Shown here piece after piece: positions 15,593 through 24,528 of a stretch of DNA of 37,885 bases. The DNA lies in NCBI GenBank assembly GCA_043798715.1, contig JAZDOK010000072.1:1-37885 (forward strand). Direction: 5' to 3'. A model generated the notes under the pieces. That model saw only the letters and a program-made list of their open reading frames with translations, did not search any database and had not been told where the DNA came from. The DNA comes from JAZDOK01 sp043798715 (GTDB lineage: Bacteria > Vulcanimicrobiota > JAZDOK01). Both the position numbers and the translations under genes were made by a program. Each line of letters begins with the position of its first letter. The stretch's first letter is position 1.

Positions 15593-16843
15593 TCACTTGC
15601 AGCCTCCCGCACTCGAACCAGCCACATGGCCTGACGACCAGGCCCACTGAAGGTTGTAGCCGCCGCAATCACCGTCAATGTCAACTATCTCTCCCGCCAA
15701 AAAAAGACCGGGCAGAATCCTGGATTCCATTGTCGCAGGATTTATCTCCCGCACATCCAACCCGCCGGCAGTCACCTGCGCGTGAGGCCAGGAGGTGCTC
15801 CCGGTTACCTCAAAGGTCCACTCCTTCAGATTCTTCACCACCGCCCGCACCTCGGAAGGCGTCACCGATTCGGCCGCCTTGTGGATATCGGAGACGCCCG
15901 ACTCCCGCAGAACCACGGGAATCAGCTTCTTATTAAGAAACCCTACGAATGAAAAAATAAAACTCTTGGTTCTCCCGAGATCCAGGCGCTTTGCGAGGCA
16001 TTCTTCCATTTCCCCGAAAGAAATGGAGGGAAAAATATCCAGGCGAAGCGTGACTTTCTGCCCCTCAAGCAGATGCTCGCCGGCTTTACGGCTGAGAGTC
16101 AGGATTGGAGGGCCGGAGATCCCGTACTCGGTAAAGAGCAATTCGCCGGAAGCTTTCTTAACTTCCCGTCCCCCGACGACAATTATGGCCTCACCCCTGA
16201 ATTTCACCCCTTGAATCTGTTTTAAAAAATCCGCTTTAAGTTTCAGGGGGACCAGCGCCGGAAAGGATGGCACCAGAGTGTGCCCCAGAAGACGCGCCAG
16301 CGCATGGCCGCTTCCATCAGATCCGAGATGAGGGGCGGCCCGGCCTCCGGCAGCCAAGACAAGCCTTTCCGCCTCGAAGGTCTTTCCGTTTTTAAGGGAA
16401 AGAAGAAACCCGCTCCGCCCCCTCTTAATCCCGGCAACCGGCGACTCGCAGAGAATCTTTACTCCCAGGGCCTCCAGGCGCCAGCGAAGGACATCCAGCA
16501 CGCTACCCGCCTGCTCCGAAAGGGGAAAGACTTTCCCTCCCTCTTCAACCTTGGGAGCGACGCCGAGGAGATCGAAAAAATCAAGGGTGCTCTGAACGCC
16601 GAAGCCGGCCAGGACCGAAAGAGCAAATTCCGGCGTCCCGCCGTGATAGTTTTCAGGGCCGACATTGAGATTGGTCAGGTTGCAGCGGCCGTTCCCTGTC
16701 GCCAGCAGCTTCTTCCCCACCCGCTGGTTCTTCTCAAACAGGGTAACCACGGCGCCGCTCTCGGCCGCGGCGATTGCCGCCATCATCCCGGAGGCTCCTC
16801 CGCCGACTACCGCGACAGACACCGACAACACCTTGGGTTGCAC
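15593..16843 (-). CDS. NAD(P)/FAD-dependent oxidoreductase of the HI0933/YhiN/BaiN family
   Basis: 416 residues. An N-terminal dinucleotide-binding motif (VVGGGASGMMAAIAAA), the family-specific KLLATGNGRCNLTN segment, LVLAAGGRAAPHLGSDGSG, and the C-terminal FAD-closing motif LFLAGEIVDIDGDCGGYNLQWAWSSG identify the HI0933-like family. The role is poorly known; one member (BaiN) reduces bile-acid enones. The start is a GTG at 16843, one base after the OM-protein stop, without a clear ribosome site, so translation is probably coupled. It is cytoplasmic. Confidence 0.92.
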   Translation of the reverse strand: MQPKVLSVSVAVVGGGASGMMAAIAAAESGAVVTLFEKNQRVGKKLLATGNGRCNLTNLNVGPENYHGGTPEFALSVLAGFGVQSTLDFFDLLGVAPKVEEGGKVFPLSEQAGSVLDVLRWRLEALGVKILCESPVAGIKRGRSGFLLSLKNGKTFEAERLVLAAGGRAAPHLGSDGSGHALARLLGHTLVPSFPALVPLKLKADFLKQIQGVKFRGEAIIVVGGREVKKASGELLFTEYGISGPPILTLSRKAGEHLLEGQKVTLRLDIFPSISFGEMEECLAKRLDLGRTKSFIFSFVGFLNKKLIPVVLRESGVSDIHKAAESVTPSEVRAVVKNLKEWTFEVTGSTSWPHAQVTAGGLDVREINPATMESRILPGLFLAGEIVDIDGDCGGYNLQWAWSSGHVAGSSAGGCK

Positions 16844-16844
16844 T

Positions 16845-17624
16845 TCAGAAGCGGTAATTCAGGCTCAACTGCGGCCCGGAATAATTTAGGAGGGCCTCCT
16901 TGATCTGGTTGTTCGAGGTGTCCTTGCCCCGGAGGTCAAGGATGTGGTAATCGAGGGAGGCGGAGAGGCCTGGCAGCAGGAGGCTTGTGCCGATACCGGC
17001 GGTCAGGTCGCTTATGGATGCCGTGTAATTGCTTGCGGAGCCGCCCAGCCAGAGAAACTTTGCATGCGCATCAAAAAGGCCCATCCCGACCTTTCCCGAG
17101 AACCCGATCTGGGGAATGGGGATGCCGTTCTGACTGAGAGGTGGAATCGCAACCTGGGTCTGCTGGGCAATCCCGGTAAGATCCAGGCTGGTGATCTTCA
17201 CGTCGAGGATAAAATTAAGTTCCGAGCCGAATTTTCTAAAGAGATTCCGCTCCAGACCGATGTCAAAATAGCTCAGCTTGATCCGGGTGTCGAGGGTCTG
17301 GCCGGCCTGATACGGAACGTTGAAAAAGGTCAGAGCCTTGTTCAGTGTGCCCACTGCATTCTTGTCCGAGCCGGTGTATCCCAGGCTGAGCGCCCAGCGA
17401 TCACTCATATTCAGTTTCGCCCCCAGGACGAGAAAGCTGAAATTACTGAATCCCAGATCGTTCTTAAGATCCAGCGAATTTGTTCCGTCATTGTAGGAGC
17501 CGGTCATGGAACTGCTCCAGATCCCGGCGGAAAACTCCAGGCGGGAGGCCTGGGCCGGCGCCGACATCACCGAAAAAAGCAGAATCGCCACCACTACGAC
17601 ATAAAACAGTTTCGTTTTATTCAT
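16845..17624 (-). CDS. predicted outer-membrane beta-barrel protein
   Basis: 259 residues from ATG at 17624, chosen because AAGGAGG lies about 9 bases ahead (a frame-matched ATG at 17651 would precede that site). Residues 1-26 are a signal peptide ending in APAQA. The mature part alternates polar and hydrophobic residues in many short strands (FSAGIWSSSMTGSY, WALSLGYTGS, LSYFDIGLERNLF, LSASLDYHILDL) and ends in LNYRF, the terminal-Phe signal recognised by the BAM machinery. I infer an 8-12 strand barrel. There is no assigned family and the substrate is unknown. It supports a diderm envelope. Confidence 0.8.
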   Translation of the reverse strand: MNKTKLFYVVVVAILLFSVMSAPAQASRLEFSAGIWSSSMTGSYNDGTNSLDLKNDLGFSNFSFLVLGAKLNMSDRWALSLGYTGSDKNAVGTLNKALTFFNVPYQAGQTLDTRIKLSYFDIGLERNLFRKFGSELNFILDVKITSLDLTGIAQQTQVAIPPLSQNGIPIPQIGFSGKVGMGLFDAHAKFLWLGGSASNYTASISDLTAGIGTSLLLPGLSASLDYHILDLRGKDTSNNQIKEALLNYSGPQLSLNYRF

Positions 17625-17649
17625 AATCTTTGTCCTCCTTCTCAATATC

Positions 17650-17661
17650 ACAGCCGGCTGT
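17650..17661. repeat. 12-bp perfect palindrome ACAGCCGGCTGT
   Basis: Perfect dyad in the 63-base gap between ogt and the OM-barrel gene, 26 bases ahead of the barrel's ATG. It could be a small operator or chance; no promoter is evident around it. Confidence 0.35.
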
Positions 17662-17687
17662 CTTGTGAAAAAAATTCAGCCCGCTCG

Positions 17688-18236
17688 TCACTTATTCCAT
17701 ACCGGCATGCTGTTTTCCTTGCAGAGCGCCGCCGGAAAAATCACCTCCGCTCCCTCCAGATCAAGAAGAAATTTCTTGATGGGAAGGCCGCATGAAAAGC
17801 CACCTGGAGCTCCGCCGGCAGCCAGAACGCGGTGACAGGGAACGACCAGTGGCAAAGGATTGCGGCCGCAGGCAGTGCCTACGGCGCGCGAGGCCCCCGG
17901 GGAACGGATGAGGCCGGCGATTTCGCCATAGGATCGGGTCTTTCCATATGGGATCTCTCGAAGGGCCGCCCAAACCCTCTTTTGAAAAGGAGTCCCGATG
18001 ATGTCAAGCGTCAGTGAAAACTCTCTCAGCCGTCCTTTAAGATAAGCCGAAATCTGGCGGGCGGCCTCGCCGGACCTGCTCGATTCCTCCCGCGCGACCG
18101 GCTCTTTGAAAACCCTGAGGAGCCACCTGAGAAACGCATCCTCAGACCCTGCCAAGCCTACCTTGCAGAGGCCGGCGGGTGAAAATCCCAGGAAAATCTC
18201 TCCGAGAGGAGTGGGAATATTAGAGTAACCGACCAT
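17688..18236 (-). CDS. ogt: methylated-DNA--[protein]-cysteine S-methyltransferase
   Basis: 182 residues. It has the suicide methyl-acceptor motif VVPCHRVL with C134, the helix-turn-helix region IPYGKTRSYGEIA, and RAVGTACGRNPLP, as in Ogt/MGMT proteins that remove methyl groups from O6-methylguanine. The N-terminal domain is the short Ogt type. It lies 4 bases after the LCP-family gene, probably in one transcript. The C-terminal tail of about 20 residues after the catalytic domain is unremarkable. Confidence 0.95.
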   Translation of the reverse strand: MVGYSNIPTPLGEIFLGFSPAGLCKVGLAGSEDAFLRWLLRVFKEPVAREESSRSGEAARQISAYLKGRLREFSLTLDIIGTPFQKRVWAALREIPYGKTRSYGEIAGLIRSPGASRAVGTACGRNPLPLVVPCHRVLAAGGAPGGFSCGLPIKKFLLDLEGAEVIFPAALCKENSMPVWNK

Positions 18237-18240
18237 GAAT

Positions 18241-19563
18241 CTACGGTGTCACCGGCGGGTACTGGACGGGCGCAGGAGGCGCTTCCTTGTCTCTCCCGAC
18301 GATGACGGTGATGTCAGTCTTGCGCTGAGGATCCGGATCGCCCTCGCCCTGCAGGATCTGGGCGGGGCCTACGACATCGGAGACCATCAGAGCCAGTTGC
18401 GGGTCTCCGGTATGATCCACGATCTGGGTACTCAGGTAATCGGAGCGATCGGCGTTTTCCACCCGTACCACCTGGAAACCCCTGGCGACGAGTTTGTCGG
18501 CCTGAATCCTGGCCAGTCCCTTAAGACCGCTTCCATTCAGGACCTCCACCCGAAGATCCGCCGGCTCGTATATTTCGATCCCCTTGAGAATCCTGCTGAC
18601 CTGCTTCTCTTTATTCTTCTCGTCCGGCACTATGTAGGAGATACCGTCAATCATGGTGTCATCGCCGTTTATCGCGGCAAACTTCATGTTCTTGCGATCA
18701 AAATCCTTGAAGACTCTGGCCAGGTCAAACAGCTCGATCACGCGCATATCGGTCTCCACGAATTGCCTGAAAACCTTAACGATTTTGTCAACGCGCGTCA
18801 GATTGACCGGCTTCCGAATTTCCCGGGCCATCGCCAGAACGACCTGCTGCTGCCGGCGGATTCGCCCCCGGTCTCCCTCTTCATCGTGGCGAAAGCGCGA
18901 GTAGCCGACCGCCTGCTCGCCATTCAGCCTTTGCCAGCCGGGTTTCAGGTGGACGTGCAGGTTGCCCCAACTGTCGTCGTAATCCATGTCCTTCTCTACG
19001 TTCACCGGAACCCCGCCGAGAGCGTCCACCAGTTTCTTGGTCCCCTCCACCCGTAGTATCAGATAGTAGTCGATCGGCACCCCCAGGAAATCCTGGATGG
19101 TCTTCTTCGCCTGTTCCGGCCCCCCAAGCGCATAGGCGGCGTTGATCTTGTCCATGCCGTAGCTCTCCGAAATTGCAACCCTGGTGTCGCGTGGAATCGA
19201 GAGAATTCCCAGCGAGTGGTCCGGGAATCCCATGTGCAAGACGAAAATCGTGTCCGAGCGGGCACCCTTGGTGTAGAGGATTCCCTTCTCCGTATAATTG
19301 TTGTCCACTCCCAGGCAGAGGATATTTATACCTTCCCTCCCGGCAAAGACCGTCTGGCCGGGCTTGACAAGGGAGTTATAGATATCTTCCATGGAGACCC
19401 TCGTCCCTCCGGGCGTGATCTCTTTATAAAGGTTGGAAAGATATAAAAAGCCGGCCGTCAGAATTACGAGCCCTATGACCAGACTCCACACAAAAACCCG
19501 AAGAAGCCGCGATCCTTTCTTTTTCGTCATCAAGTCGCGGTCGTCAAAACTGTGCTTTCCCAT
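18241..19563 (-). CDS. LytR-CpsA-Psr (LCP) family protein with LytR_C domain
   Basis: 440 residues. A short basic cytoplasmic start, one membrane helix near 22-42, then the LCP catalytic domain: GARSDTIFVLHM, the SIPRDTRV motif with Arg/Asp for pyrophosphate and metal binding, and the RFRHDEEGDRGRIRRQQ motif. The C-terminal region from about residue 345 is the LytR_C domain (VEVLNGSGLKGLA). LCP enzymes transfer undecaprenyl-linked polymers to peptidoglycan in Gram-positives; their role in diderms is less clear (capsule or surface glycan attachment). It lies between corA (12 bases) and ogt (4 bases). Confidence 0.92.
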   Translation of the reverse strand: MGKHSFDDRDLMTKKKGSRLLRVFVWSLVIGLVILTAGFLYLSNLYKEITPGGTRVSMEDIYNSLVKPGQTVFAGREGINILCLGVDNNYTEKGILYTKGARSDTIFVLHMGFPDHSLGILSIPRDTRVAISESYGMDKINAAYALGGPEQAKKTIQDFLGVPIDYYLILRVEGTKKLVDALGGVPVNVEKDMDYDDSWGNLHVHLKPGWQRLNGEQAVGYSRFRHDEEGDRGRIRRQQQVVLAMAREIRKPVNLTRVDKIVKVFRQFVETDMRVIELFDLARVFKDFDRKNMKFAAINGDDTMIDGISYIVPDEKNKEKQVSRILKGIEIYEPADLRVEVLNGSGLKGLARIQADKLVARGFQVVRVENADRSDYLSTQIVDHTGDPQLALMVSDVVGPAQILQGEGDPDPQRKTDITVIVGRDKEAPPAPVQYPPVTP

Positions 19564-19575
19564 TAAATACTCCCT

Positions 19576-20547
19576 CTAAATCCATTCTTTCTTTTTAAAC
19601 CAGTAGACCAGGCCCACGCTCAGCACCAACATTGAGGCGGTGAGCCACCAGAAAAGCTCTCCCTGGTTGTGGGCCTTCAAAAAGTCCACCAGCTCCACGT
19701 TCATCCCGAAGAAGCTGGTTATGAAGGTGATCGGCATGAAAATGGTGGCCACCACTGTCAGGCTTTTCATGATGATCCCCAGGCGGTTGGAGACCATCGA
19801 GAGGTAGATTTCCATGGCGTTGGTCAGGAGGTCCCGCTGGTTCTCGATCATATCGTACACCCGGACAAGGTGATCGTAGATGTCGCGGTAATACATGACT
19901 GCTTCCGGGCCGATCAACGACTGCTCGCGGCTGATCAGGATGTTGATGACGTCGCGCTGGGGGGCACAAATTTTCCGGAGCGTCACCAGATCCTTTTTAA
20001 GAGAAAAAATCTTTTCCAGTTGTTGCTGGGACGGCGATGCCATGATTTCATCCTCAAGGGAGTCCACCTTCTCATCAATGGAGTTCAGGACGGGAAAATA
20101 CCTGTCCACGGAGGCGTCGAGGAGGTGATAGAGGAGGAAATCCACTCCCTGCTGGGCAGTGCGGGAGTCCTCACGGCTCTTCATCAGCACGTCATCAATG
20201 AGATTGAGGGGAGTTCCGTGGACCGTCACCATGAAGTTCGGCCCGAGAAAGATGCCGATCTGGCCGGCATGAATAGAATTGCTCTGATCCACTGCATACA
20301 GCACGATGAAGAGGTAGCCGCCGTAGTCATCAACCTTGGGCCTCTGCCCCACGTGTACGCAGTCCTCAAGGGCCAGGGGATGAAAGTTCATCTTCTCCCG
20401 CAGGAGGTTCAGCTCGTCATGGGTGGGCTGGGACAGGTCGAGCCAGAGTACGGTATCGTCCTTAATCTCCCCCAGAAATTTCAGCATTCCATCCGGGGGA
20501 ATCTCCTCGACGGTCAGACCTTTTTTATAGAACATACCCTGAATCAT
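19576..20547 (-). CDS. corA: CorA-family magnesium/cobalt channel
   Basis: 323 residues from ATG at 20547, preferred because GGAGG lies 8 bases before it; the frame opens further upstream but without family similarity. A long soluble N-terminal funnel is followed by two C-terminal helices with the selectivity motif FFGMN in the pore loop, ending in the basic tail YWFKKKEWI. It mediates Mg2+ (and Co2+, Ni2+) influx as a pentamer. It diverges from rsmA with a 63-base gap and starts the long minus-strand block. Co2+ uptake could matter for a B12-using cell, but that is speculation. Confidence 0.94.
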   Translation of the reverse strand: MIQGMFYKKGLTVEEIPPDGMLKFLGEIKDDTVLWLDLSQPTHDELNLLREKMNFHPLALEDCVHVGQRPKVDDYGGYLFIVLYAVDQSNSIHAGQIGIFLGPNFMVTVHGTPLNLIDDVLMKSREDSRTAQQGVDFLLYHLLDASVDRYFPVLNSIDEKVDSLEDEIMASPSQQQLEKIFSLKKDLVTLRKICAPQRDVINILISREQSLIGPEAVMYYRDIYDHLVRVYDMIENQRDLLTNAMEIYLSMVSNRLGIIMKSLTVVATIFMPITFITSFFGMNVELVDFLKAHNQGELFWWLTASMLVLSVGLVYWFKKKEWI

Positions 20548-20610
20548 CGTCTTTTCCTCCGGCGTAATGTTCCACAAGGGGCCGGATACTCCTTTCTTGA
20601 ATCTATACCC

Positions 20611-21438
20611 ATGCAAGAATCAGGAATTACGGGAATCCGTTTGAGAAAGCGGCTGGGACAGCATTTCCTGAGAGACAAAACAGTGCTCGGGAAAATAGTG
20701 GAGGCCGCGGAGTTGGAAGCGGGCGATTTAATCCTGGAGGTGGGAGCCGGAAGCGGCACTCTCACCAGGGAGCTGGCCTCCCGCGCCGCAAAAGTAGTCT
20801 CCGTGGAGATGGACGAACGCTTCCTGCCGCATCTCACCGCTCTCGCCGAAGAATTTCCCTCTCTTAAAATCGTGCGGGGGGACATCCTTCGCCTCAATCT
20901 TCCGGATCTTCTTGAGGACGTAGGGAAATGGAAGCTGGTCGCCAACATCCCCTACTACCTGTCGGGACCCCTCCTGGCCAAAATGTGCACCGGGGGACGG
21001 GGCCGCCTGAGCCGGATGGTCCTTATGCTCCAGAAGGAAGTGGCCCGGCGCCTGGCGGCCGCTCCCTCAACCAAGGACTACGGGGCCCTCACCCTGCTGG
21101 TCCGCTATTTTTATTCTTCAGAAATTCTCCTTTCCGTGCCCCGGGCGGCCTTTATTCCCCCGCCCAGGGTGGATTCCGCCGTTGTCCGCCTGACCGCTCT
21201 TCCCCCCAGGGAAAACGTCCCGGAAGAGAAGCTTTTCAGCCTCATACGGGCCTCCTTCGGCCAGAGAAGAAAGACCCTGCGGAACGCCCTGCGCCGCCTG
21301 CCCGGGCCCGTGGAGGAAAAAACGCTCCTGGCCGCCCTCGAAGCGGCCGGAATTGATCCCTCCCGCCGGGGCGAGACCCTCACCCTCGATGACTTCATTT
21401 CTCTGGCCCGCCACTTGACCGCCATCGACGCGGAATGA
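20611..21438 (+). CDS. rsmA: 16S rRNA (adenine1518-N6/adenine1519-N6)-dimethyltransferase
   Basis: 275 residues from ATG at 20611, the standard KsgA/RsmA size. Motifs: KRLGQHFLRDKTVL, the SAM-binding LEVGAGSGTLT, DILRLNL and the catalytic NIPYYLSGPLL, then FIPPPRVDSAVVRL and RASFGQRRKTLRNAL in the C-terminal domain. It dimethylates two adenines in helix 45 of 16S rRNA during 30S assembly. The frame is open long before this ATG, but that stretch is antisense to corA and lacks similarity. No clear ribosome site precedes the ATG, so initiation may be weak or use a short leader. Confidence 0.95.
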   Translation: MQESGITGIRLRKRLGQHFLRDKTVLGKIVEAAELEAGDLILEVGAGSGTLTRELASRAAKVVSVEMDERFLPHLTALAEEFPSLKIVRGDILRLNLPDLLEDVGKWKLVANIPYYLSGPLLAKMCTGGRGRLSRMVLMLQKEVARRLAAAPSTKDYGALTLLVRYFYSSEILLSVPRAAFIPPPRVDSAVVRLTALPPRENVPEEKLFSLIRASFGQRRKTLRNALRRLPGPVEEKTLLAALEAAGIDPSRRGETLTLDDFISLARHLTAIDAE

Positions 21439-21444
21439 TATAAT
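21415..21444 (+). promoter_or_regulatory. sigma70-type promoter of the glycosidase locus
   Basis: TTGACC (21415-21420), an 18-base spacer and a perfect TATAAT (21439-21444). It overlaps the end of rsmA and gives a leader of about 30 bases before the ATG at 21483, which has AGGGGG as its ribosome site. Confidence 0.75.
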
Positions 21445-21482
21445 TTATCCAGATTAAACTCTGAATTGCAGGGGGTATAACG

Positions 21483-22928
21483 ATGGAGATCCGGAACATC
21501 GGCCTTCACGGTATCGGTCCCGTCCAGAACAAGCCTCTCCCGCCCGCAGACGCGGCTAATCAAAGCCCGATCCAGGCACCCAAAGAAGAGGCGACCCTCT
21601 CCGTAAAACCCGGAAAAATCGGGAACGCGGAAAAGGTCCAGGCGCCTTCGTCCGTGATCGATGAGGCCCGGACCATGGCCCGCGGCGTCGTGAAGAAGGA
21701 CACCTTCGAGGTGACGATGCCCGGACAGAGCGGCACCCGCCAGATCATCACCGCCGGAAGCGATCACTTCAAATCCCTCTGGACGAGAGATGCCTGCTTC
21801 GCCTCCTTCGGCCTCCTCCGCGAGCCGGAAGGCCAGAAGATCGTCCGGGACACCCTGCAGAGCTTTTTTGATCGGGCCGATACGGAGGGCCAGATGCCCA
21901 GGAGGCAGGGAGATTACGACAATCCCTTCCTGATGGTGCTCTCCATCCTCGGACTTAAGACCCCCGACCCGAAAGTCCTCGACCGCTACGAATACGTCAA
22001 CGACCTCAATGCCTACCAGTTTGACGCCACGGCCCTGCCGCTCATCCTTTCCAATGAATATTACAAGGCCACCGGGGACCGCGAATTCCTGTAAAAAAAT
22101 TATGAGACCCTGAAAAAAAGCGCCTCCTGGCTGGAAAAGATGGACCAGAAGGAGAAGGGAAAGCTGATCGATCAGCCCGGGAGCGGAGACTGGAAGGACA
22201 TCACCCGCAGAAGCGGCATTGTCACCTATACCAACGTTCTGCTCTACAAGGCTTTCGACTCCATGGCGGAGGCCGGCGAGGCCGTAGGGGATAAAGCTCA
22301 GGCCCGCCACAACAGGGAATACGCGGAAAAGGTCAAAACCGACATAAACATTCAACTCTGGGACGAGAAGCTCGGCTACTATAAGGACAGCAACAAGATT
22401 TCCAACTTTTCGCCCGACGGAAATATGTTCGCCGTCATTTTCGGCGTGGCCGACAAGGGCCAGACTGATAAAATATTCGCAAAACTGGAAGACTTCCTGG
22501 ATAAATCCCCCCTGCCCTACCCGGCGCTTGAGGGCGATTATCCCGACGAATACGTCCCGATCTGGGCCAAGGTCGCCGGAGTCCGCCATTATCACGACCG
22601 CCACATCTGGCCCTGGCAGGGCAATGTCCTGGCGGTCGCCGCCGCCCGAAGCGGAAGACCCGAACTGGCCCGGAAGGCCCTGGAACAAGTCGGTTCTCAG
22701 GCCATAAAGGACGGCACTTTCTACGAAATTTACCAACCCGAGGGAAAGCTTGAGCCGGTCAAGGGGCTTTTGTACAAGTCGGAACCGGATTTTCTCTGGA
22801 GCGCCGGCACCTACCTCTGGGGATGCCGGGAACTTGCGGAAGCCGGGGAAGGCCGGAGCGCCGGGACTGAGCAGGCAATCCCCTCTCCTCCAAAGCCGAT
22901 CGAACACGACGGCTACCTCATCCGGTAA
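21483..22928 (+). pseudogene. six-hairpin (alpha/alpha-barrel) glycosidase interrupted by one in-frame stop
   Basis: One continuous frame of 481 sense codons is broken only by TAA at 22092-22094 (codon 204). The first part (203 codons) reads to DREFL; the next codons KNYETLKKSASWLEKMD continue the same helical repeat. Motifs such as SLWTRDACFASFGLL, the aromatic-rich HYHDRHIWPWQGN and EPDFLWSAGTYLWG are those of the six-hairpin glycosidase clan (amylo-alpha-1,6-glucosidase, GH15- and GH63-like). There is no signal peptide; the first 60 residues are low-complexity. An ATG at 22140 in the same frame could start a C-terminal fragment, but both halves are needed for the barrel. A good promoter and ribosome site remain, which suggests recent inactivation, a sequence error in the TAAAAAAA run, or stop readthrough. 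The specific substrate is unknown. Confidence 0.8.
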
Positions 22929-23334
22929 GCCGTACAGGCCGAAAAGATCCCGGATCCAAAAAAATAAGTCATTTAAATAGCTGGGCACACCCGGATTCAC
23001 TCACGCCGTATCTTTGTTTCTTCTGCCGGCAGAAATTGCAGGAAAAAAGAGGAAATTCTTCTTTTATTCAGAATATATCACAAGAGTATCATTACAAGAG
23101 TATCATTTTGTGGCGGCTGTATTTTTTGCTTGCCTCCGGGGGCACAGAAGATATGAAAAATGTCTCGGGCTGTTGTTTTTTATACCTCTCTCTTTATTTT
23201 TTCCACAATCACTACAGCTTTACGGAATCTCGCTTTTTGCGGCGATGCCGCCGACCCGATGACTATCGCCCCCTCAAGCGGTTCTCTGAAAAAACCACAC
23301 CGTTCAAAAATTAAACCGATTGGAAGGAGAAGCG
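22929..23334. other. 406-base intergenic region, no gene recognised
   Basis: AT-richer gap between the glycosidase locus and the receiver gene. It holds a perfect 14-bp tandem repeat and several T-runs. Short open frames (for example from ATG at 23152) exist, but they lack recognisable domains and have either no ribosome site or implausible composition. A promoter for the sensory operon must lie here or in the glycosidase gene; I could not find a convincing -35/-10 pair. Confidence 0.6.
23080..23107. repeat. perfect 14-bp tandem duplication
   Basis: The unit ACAAGAGTATCATT occurs twice in immediate succession (23080-23093 and 23094-23107), with no mismatch, about 230 bases ahead of the receiver gene. 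It could be a paired regulator site or a recent slippage duplication. Confidence 0.9.
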
Positions 23335-23784
23335 ATGATGCGCAAAAACATGGTGGAAATCCTTTTGGTGGAAGACAATCCGGACGACGTGGAACTCACT
23401 CTATATAACCTGAAAGAGCACAACATAATCAATCCCGTCCACGTGGCACGGGACGGGGCTGAGGCCCTTGAATACATCTACGGGTCCGATCCCGCTTCAG
23501 TGGAGGATCTCCCGAAGTTGCCCCGTCTTATCCTTTTGGATCTCAAGCTGCCCAGGGTGAACGGCCTGGAAGTTCTAAAACGCCTTAAAACCGATATCCG
23601 CACGCGGATGGTCCCGGTGATTGTGCTGACTTACTCCAAGGAGGAGCGCGACATAGTGGAAAGTTACAAACTTGGCGTCAACAGCTACATCGTAAAACCC
23701 GTGGATTTCGATCAATTTTCTTCGGCCATCCGCAACATCGGGTTCTACTGGCTTCTGCTCAACCAGCCGCCGCCGTTAAAATGA
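23335..23784 (+). CDS. Rcp1-type response regulator receiver
   Basis: 149 residues, a single receiver domain with the extended loop before beta-3 that marks the Rcp1 type, which usually partners with phytochrome-like histidine kinases. D13-region acids (VEDNPDD), phosphoacceptor D69 (LLDLKLP), T99 and K121 (IVKPVDFDQF) are present. The start is ATG 23335, preceded by AAGGAGAAGCG; a second ATG follows directly. It is the first gene of a four-gene sensory cluster (receiver, V4R sensor, kinase, hybrid kinase). The kinase at 24529 has the matching phytochrome-like HisKA type, so it is the likely phosphodonor. Confidence 0.94.
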   Translation: MMRKNMVEILLVEDNPDDVELTLYNLKEHNIINPVHVARDGAEALEYIYGSDPASVEDLPKLPRLILLDLKLPRVNGLEVLKRLKTDIRTRMVPVIVLTYSKEERDIVESYKLGVNSYIVKPVDFDQFSSAIRNIGFYWLLLNQPPPLK

Positions 23785-23844
23785 AGTATCAAGGCCAGGC
23801 TATGGCATATTGCCGAACTTAAATCGACATCAGGAGGAAATACC

Positions 23845-24528
23845 ATGACTTTAAAATCAGTCAAAGTACCTCAAGCGTTCAGTCCAATGTTTAAGAAGGC
23901 GGAGGTGTTCGTCTCAGAATACTTCAACTTGATAAATCAGGATCCGACCAAGGGCACGATAACCATTGGAGACGAGCGCTATGTGCTGGTCCGGGCTGAA
24001 TCCTTATCGGTACACTTCCTTGAATATATAAGGGGAATGTACCCGGCCATGAGCGAGATCGAGGCCCTGGCCGGAGCCGGAACGGTTCTCTTTGATTTAG
24101 CTCGCTCCATCGGAAAGGGCGACGCCCGCGCTTTTTTTAAAAAACTCGATGTAACCGACCCCATTGCCAGGTTATCTGCGGGACCCATCCACTTCGCCTA
24201 CACTGGATGGGCCTTTGTTGACATCTTGCCGCAGAGCAACGCCGTTCCGAACGAGGAGTATTACCTGCTGTACGATCATCCTTTCTCTTTCGAGGCGGAT
24301 TCCTGGATTCAAAAAAAAGAAAAAACGGACTTCTGTATATGTTTCATGAACGCAGGCTACTCTTCCGGGTGGTGCACGGAAAGTTTCGGTCTGGAACTTA
24401 AGGCGAAGGAGATTATGTGCCGGGCGCGAGGCGACAGCGCTTGTCGTTTCATCATGGCTCCCCCGGATAAAATTGATGAGTATGTGAAAAACTACCTGGC
24501 CGGACGGGAAGCCGTCGAAGGGAAGTAA
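23845..24528 (+). CDS. XylR_N/V4R small-molecule sensor protein
   Basis: 227 residues. Residues of about 10-130 resemble the XylR/DmpR N-terminal sensory domain and about 135-215 the V4R (4-vinyl reductase) domain. C166, E189, C192 and C200 have the same spacing as the zinc ligands of the phenol sensor MopR (C155, E178, C181, C189, from memory), so a structural zinc site is likely. There is no DNA-binding or AAA+ domain. Instead the kinase gene starts at the base after this stop, so I infer that it senses a ligand, perhaps an aromatic or hydrophobic compound, and controls the kinase in trans. A strong ribosome site (AGGAGG) precedes the ATG. Confidence 0.9.
   Translation: MTLKSVKVPQAFSPMFKKAEVFVSEYFNLINQDPTKGTITIGDERYVLVRAESLSVHFLEYIRGMYPAMSEIEALAGAGTVLFDLARSIGKGDARAFFKKLDVTDPIARLSAGPIHFAYTGWAFVDILPQSNAVPNEEYYLLYDHPFSFEADSWIQKKEKTDFCICFMNAGYSSGWCTESFGLELKAKEIMCRARGDSACRFIMAPPDKIDEYVKNYLAGREAVEGK

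Noticed and set aside
19669..20610. Long in-frame upstream extension of rsmA
   Set aside because: Antisense to corA, no family similarity, and the RsmA homology begins exactly at the ATG at 20611.
21111..23000. Open minus-strand frame of about 629 codons
   Set aside because: It mirrors rsmA and the glycosidase, which have real motifs on the plus strand; its sequence has no domain and typical shadow composition.
23014..23314. Small ORFs in the gap before the receiver gene
   Set aside because: No recognisable domain, poor initiation signals, several overlapping frames of similar quality.
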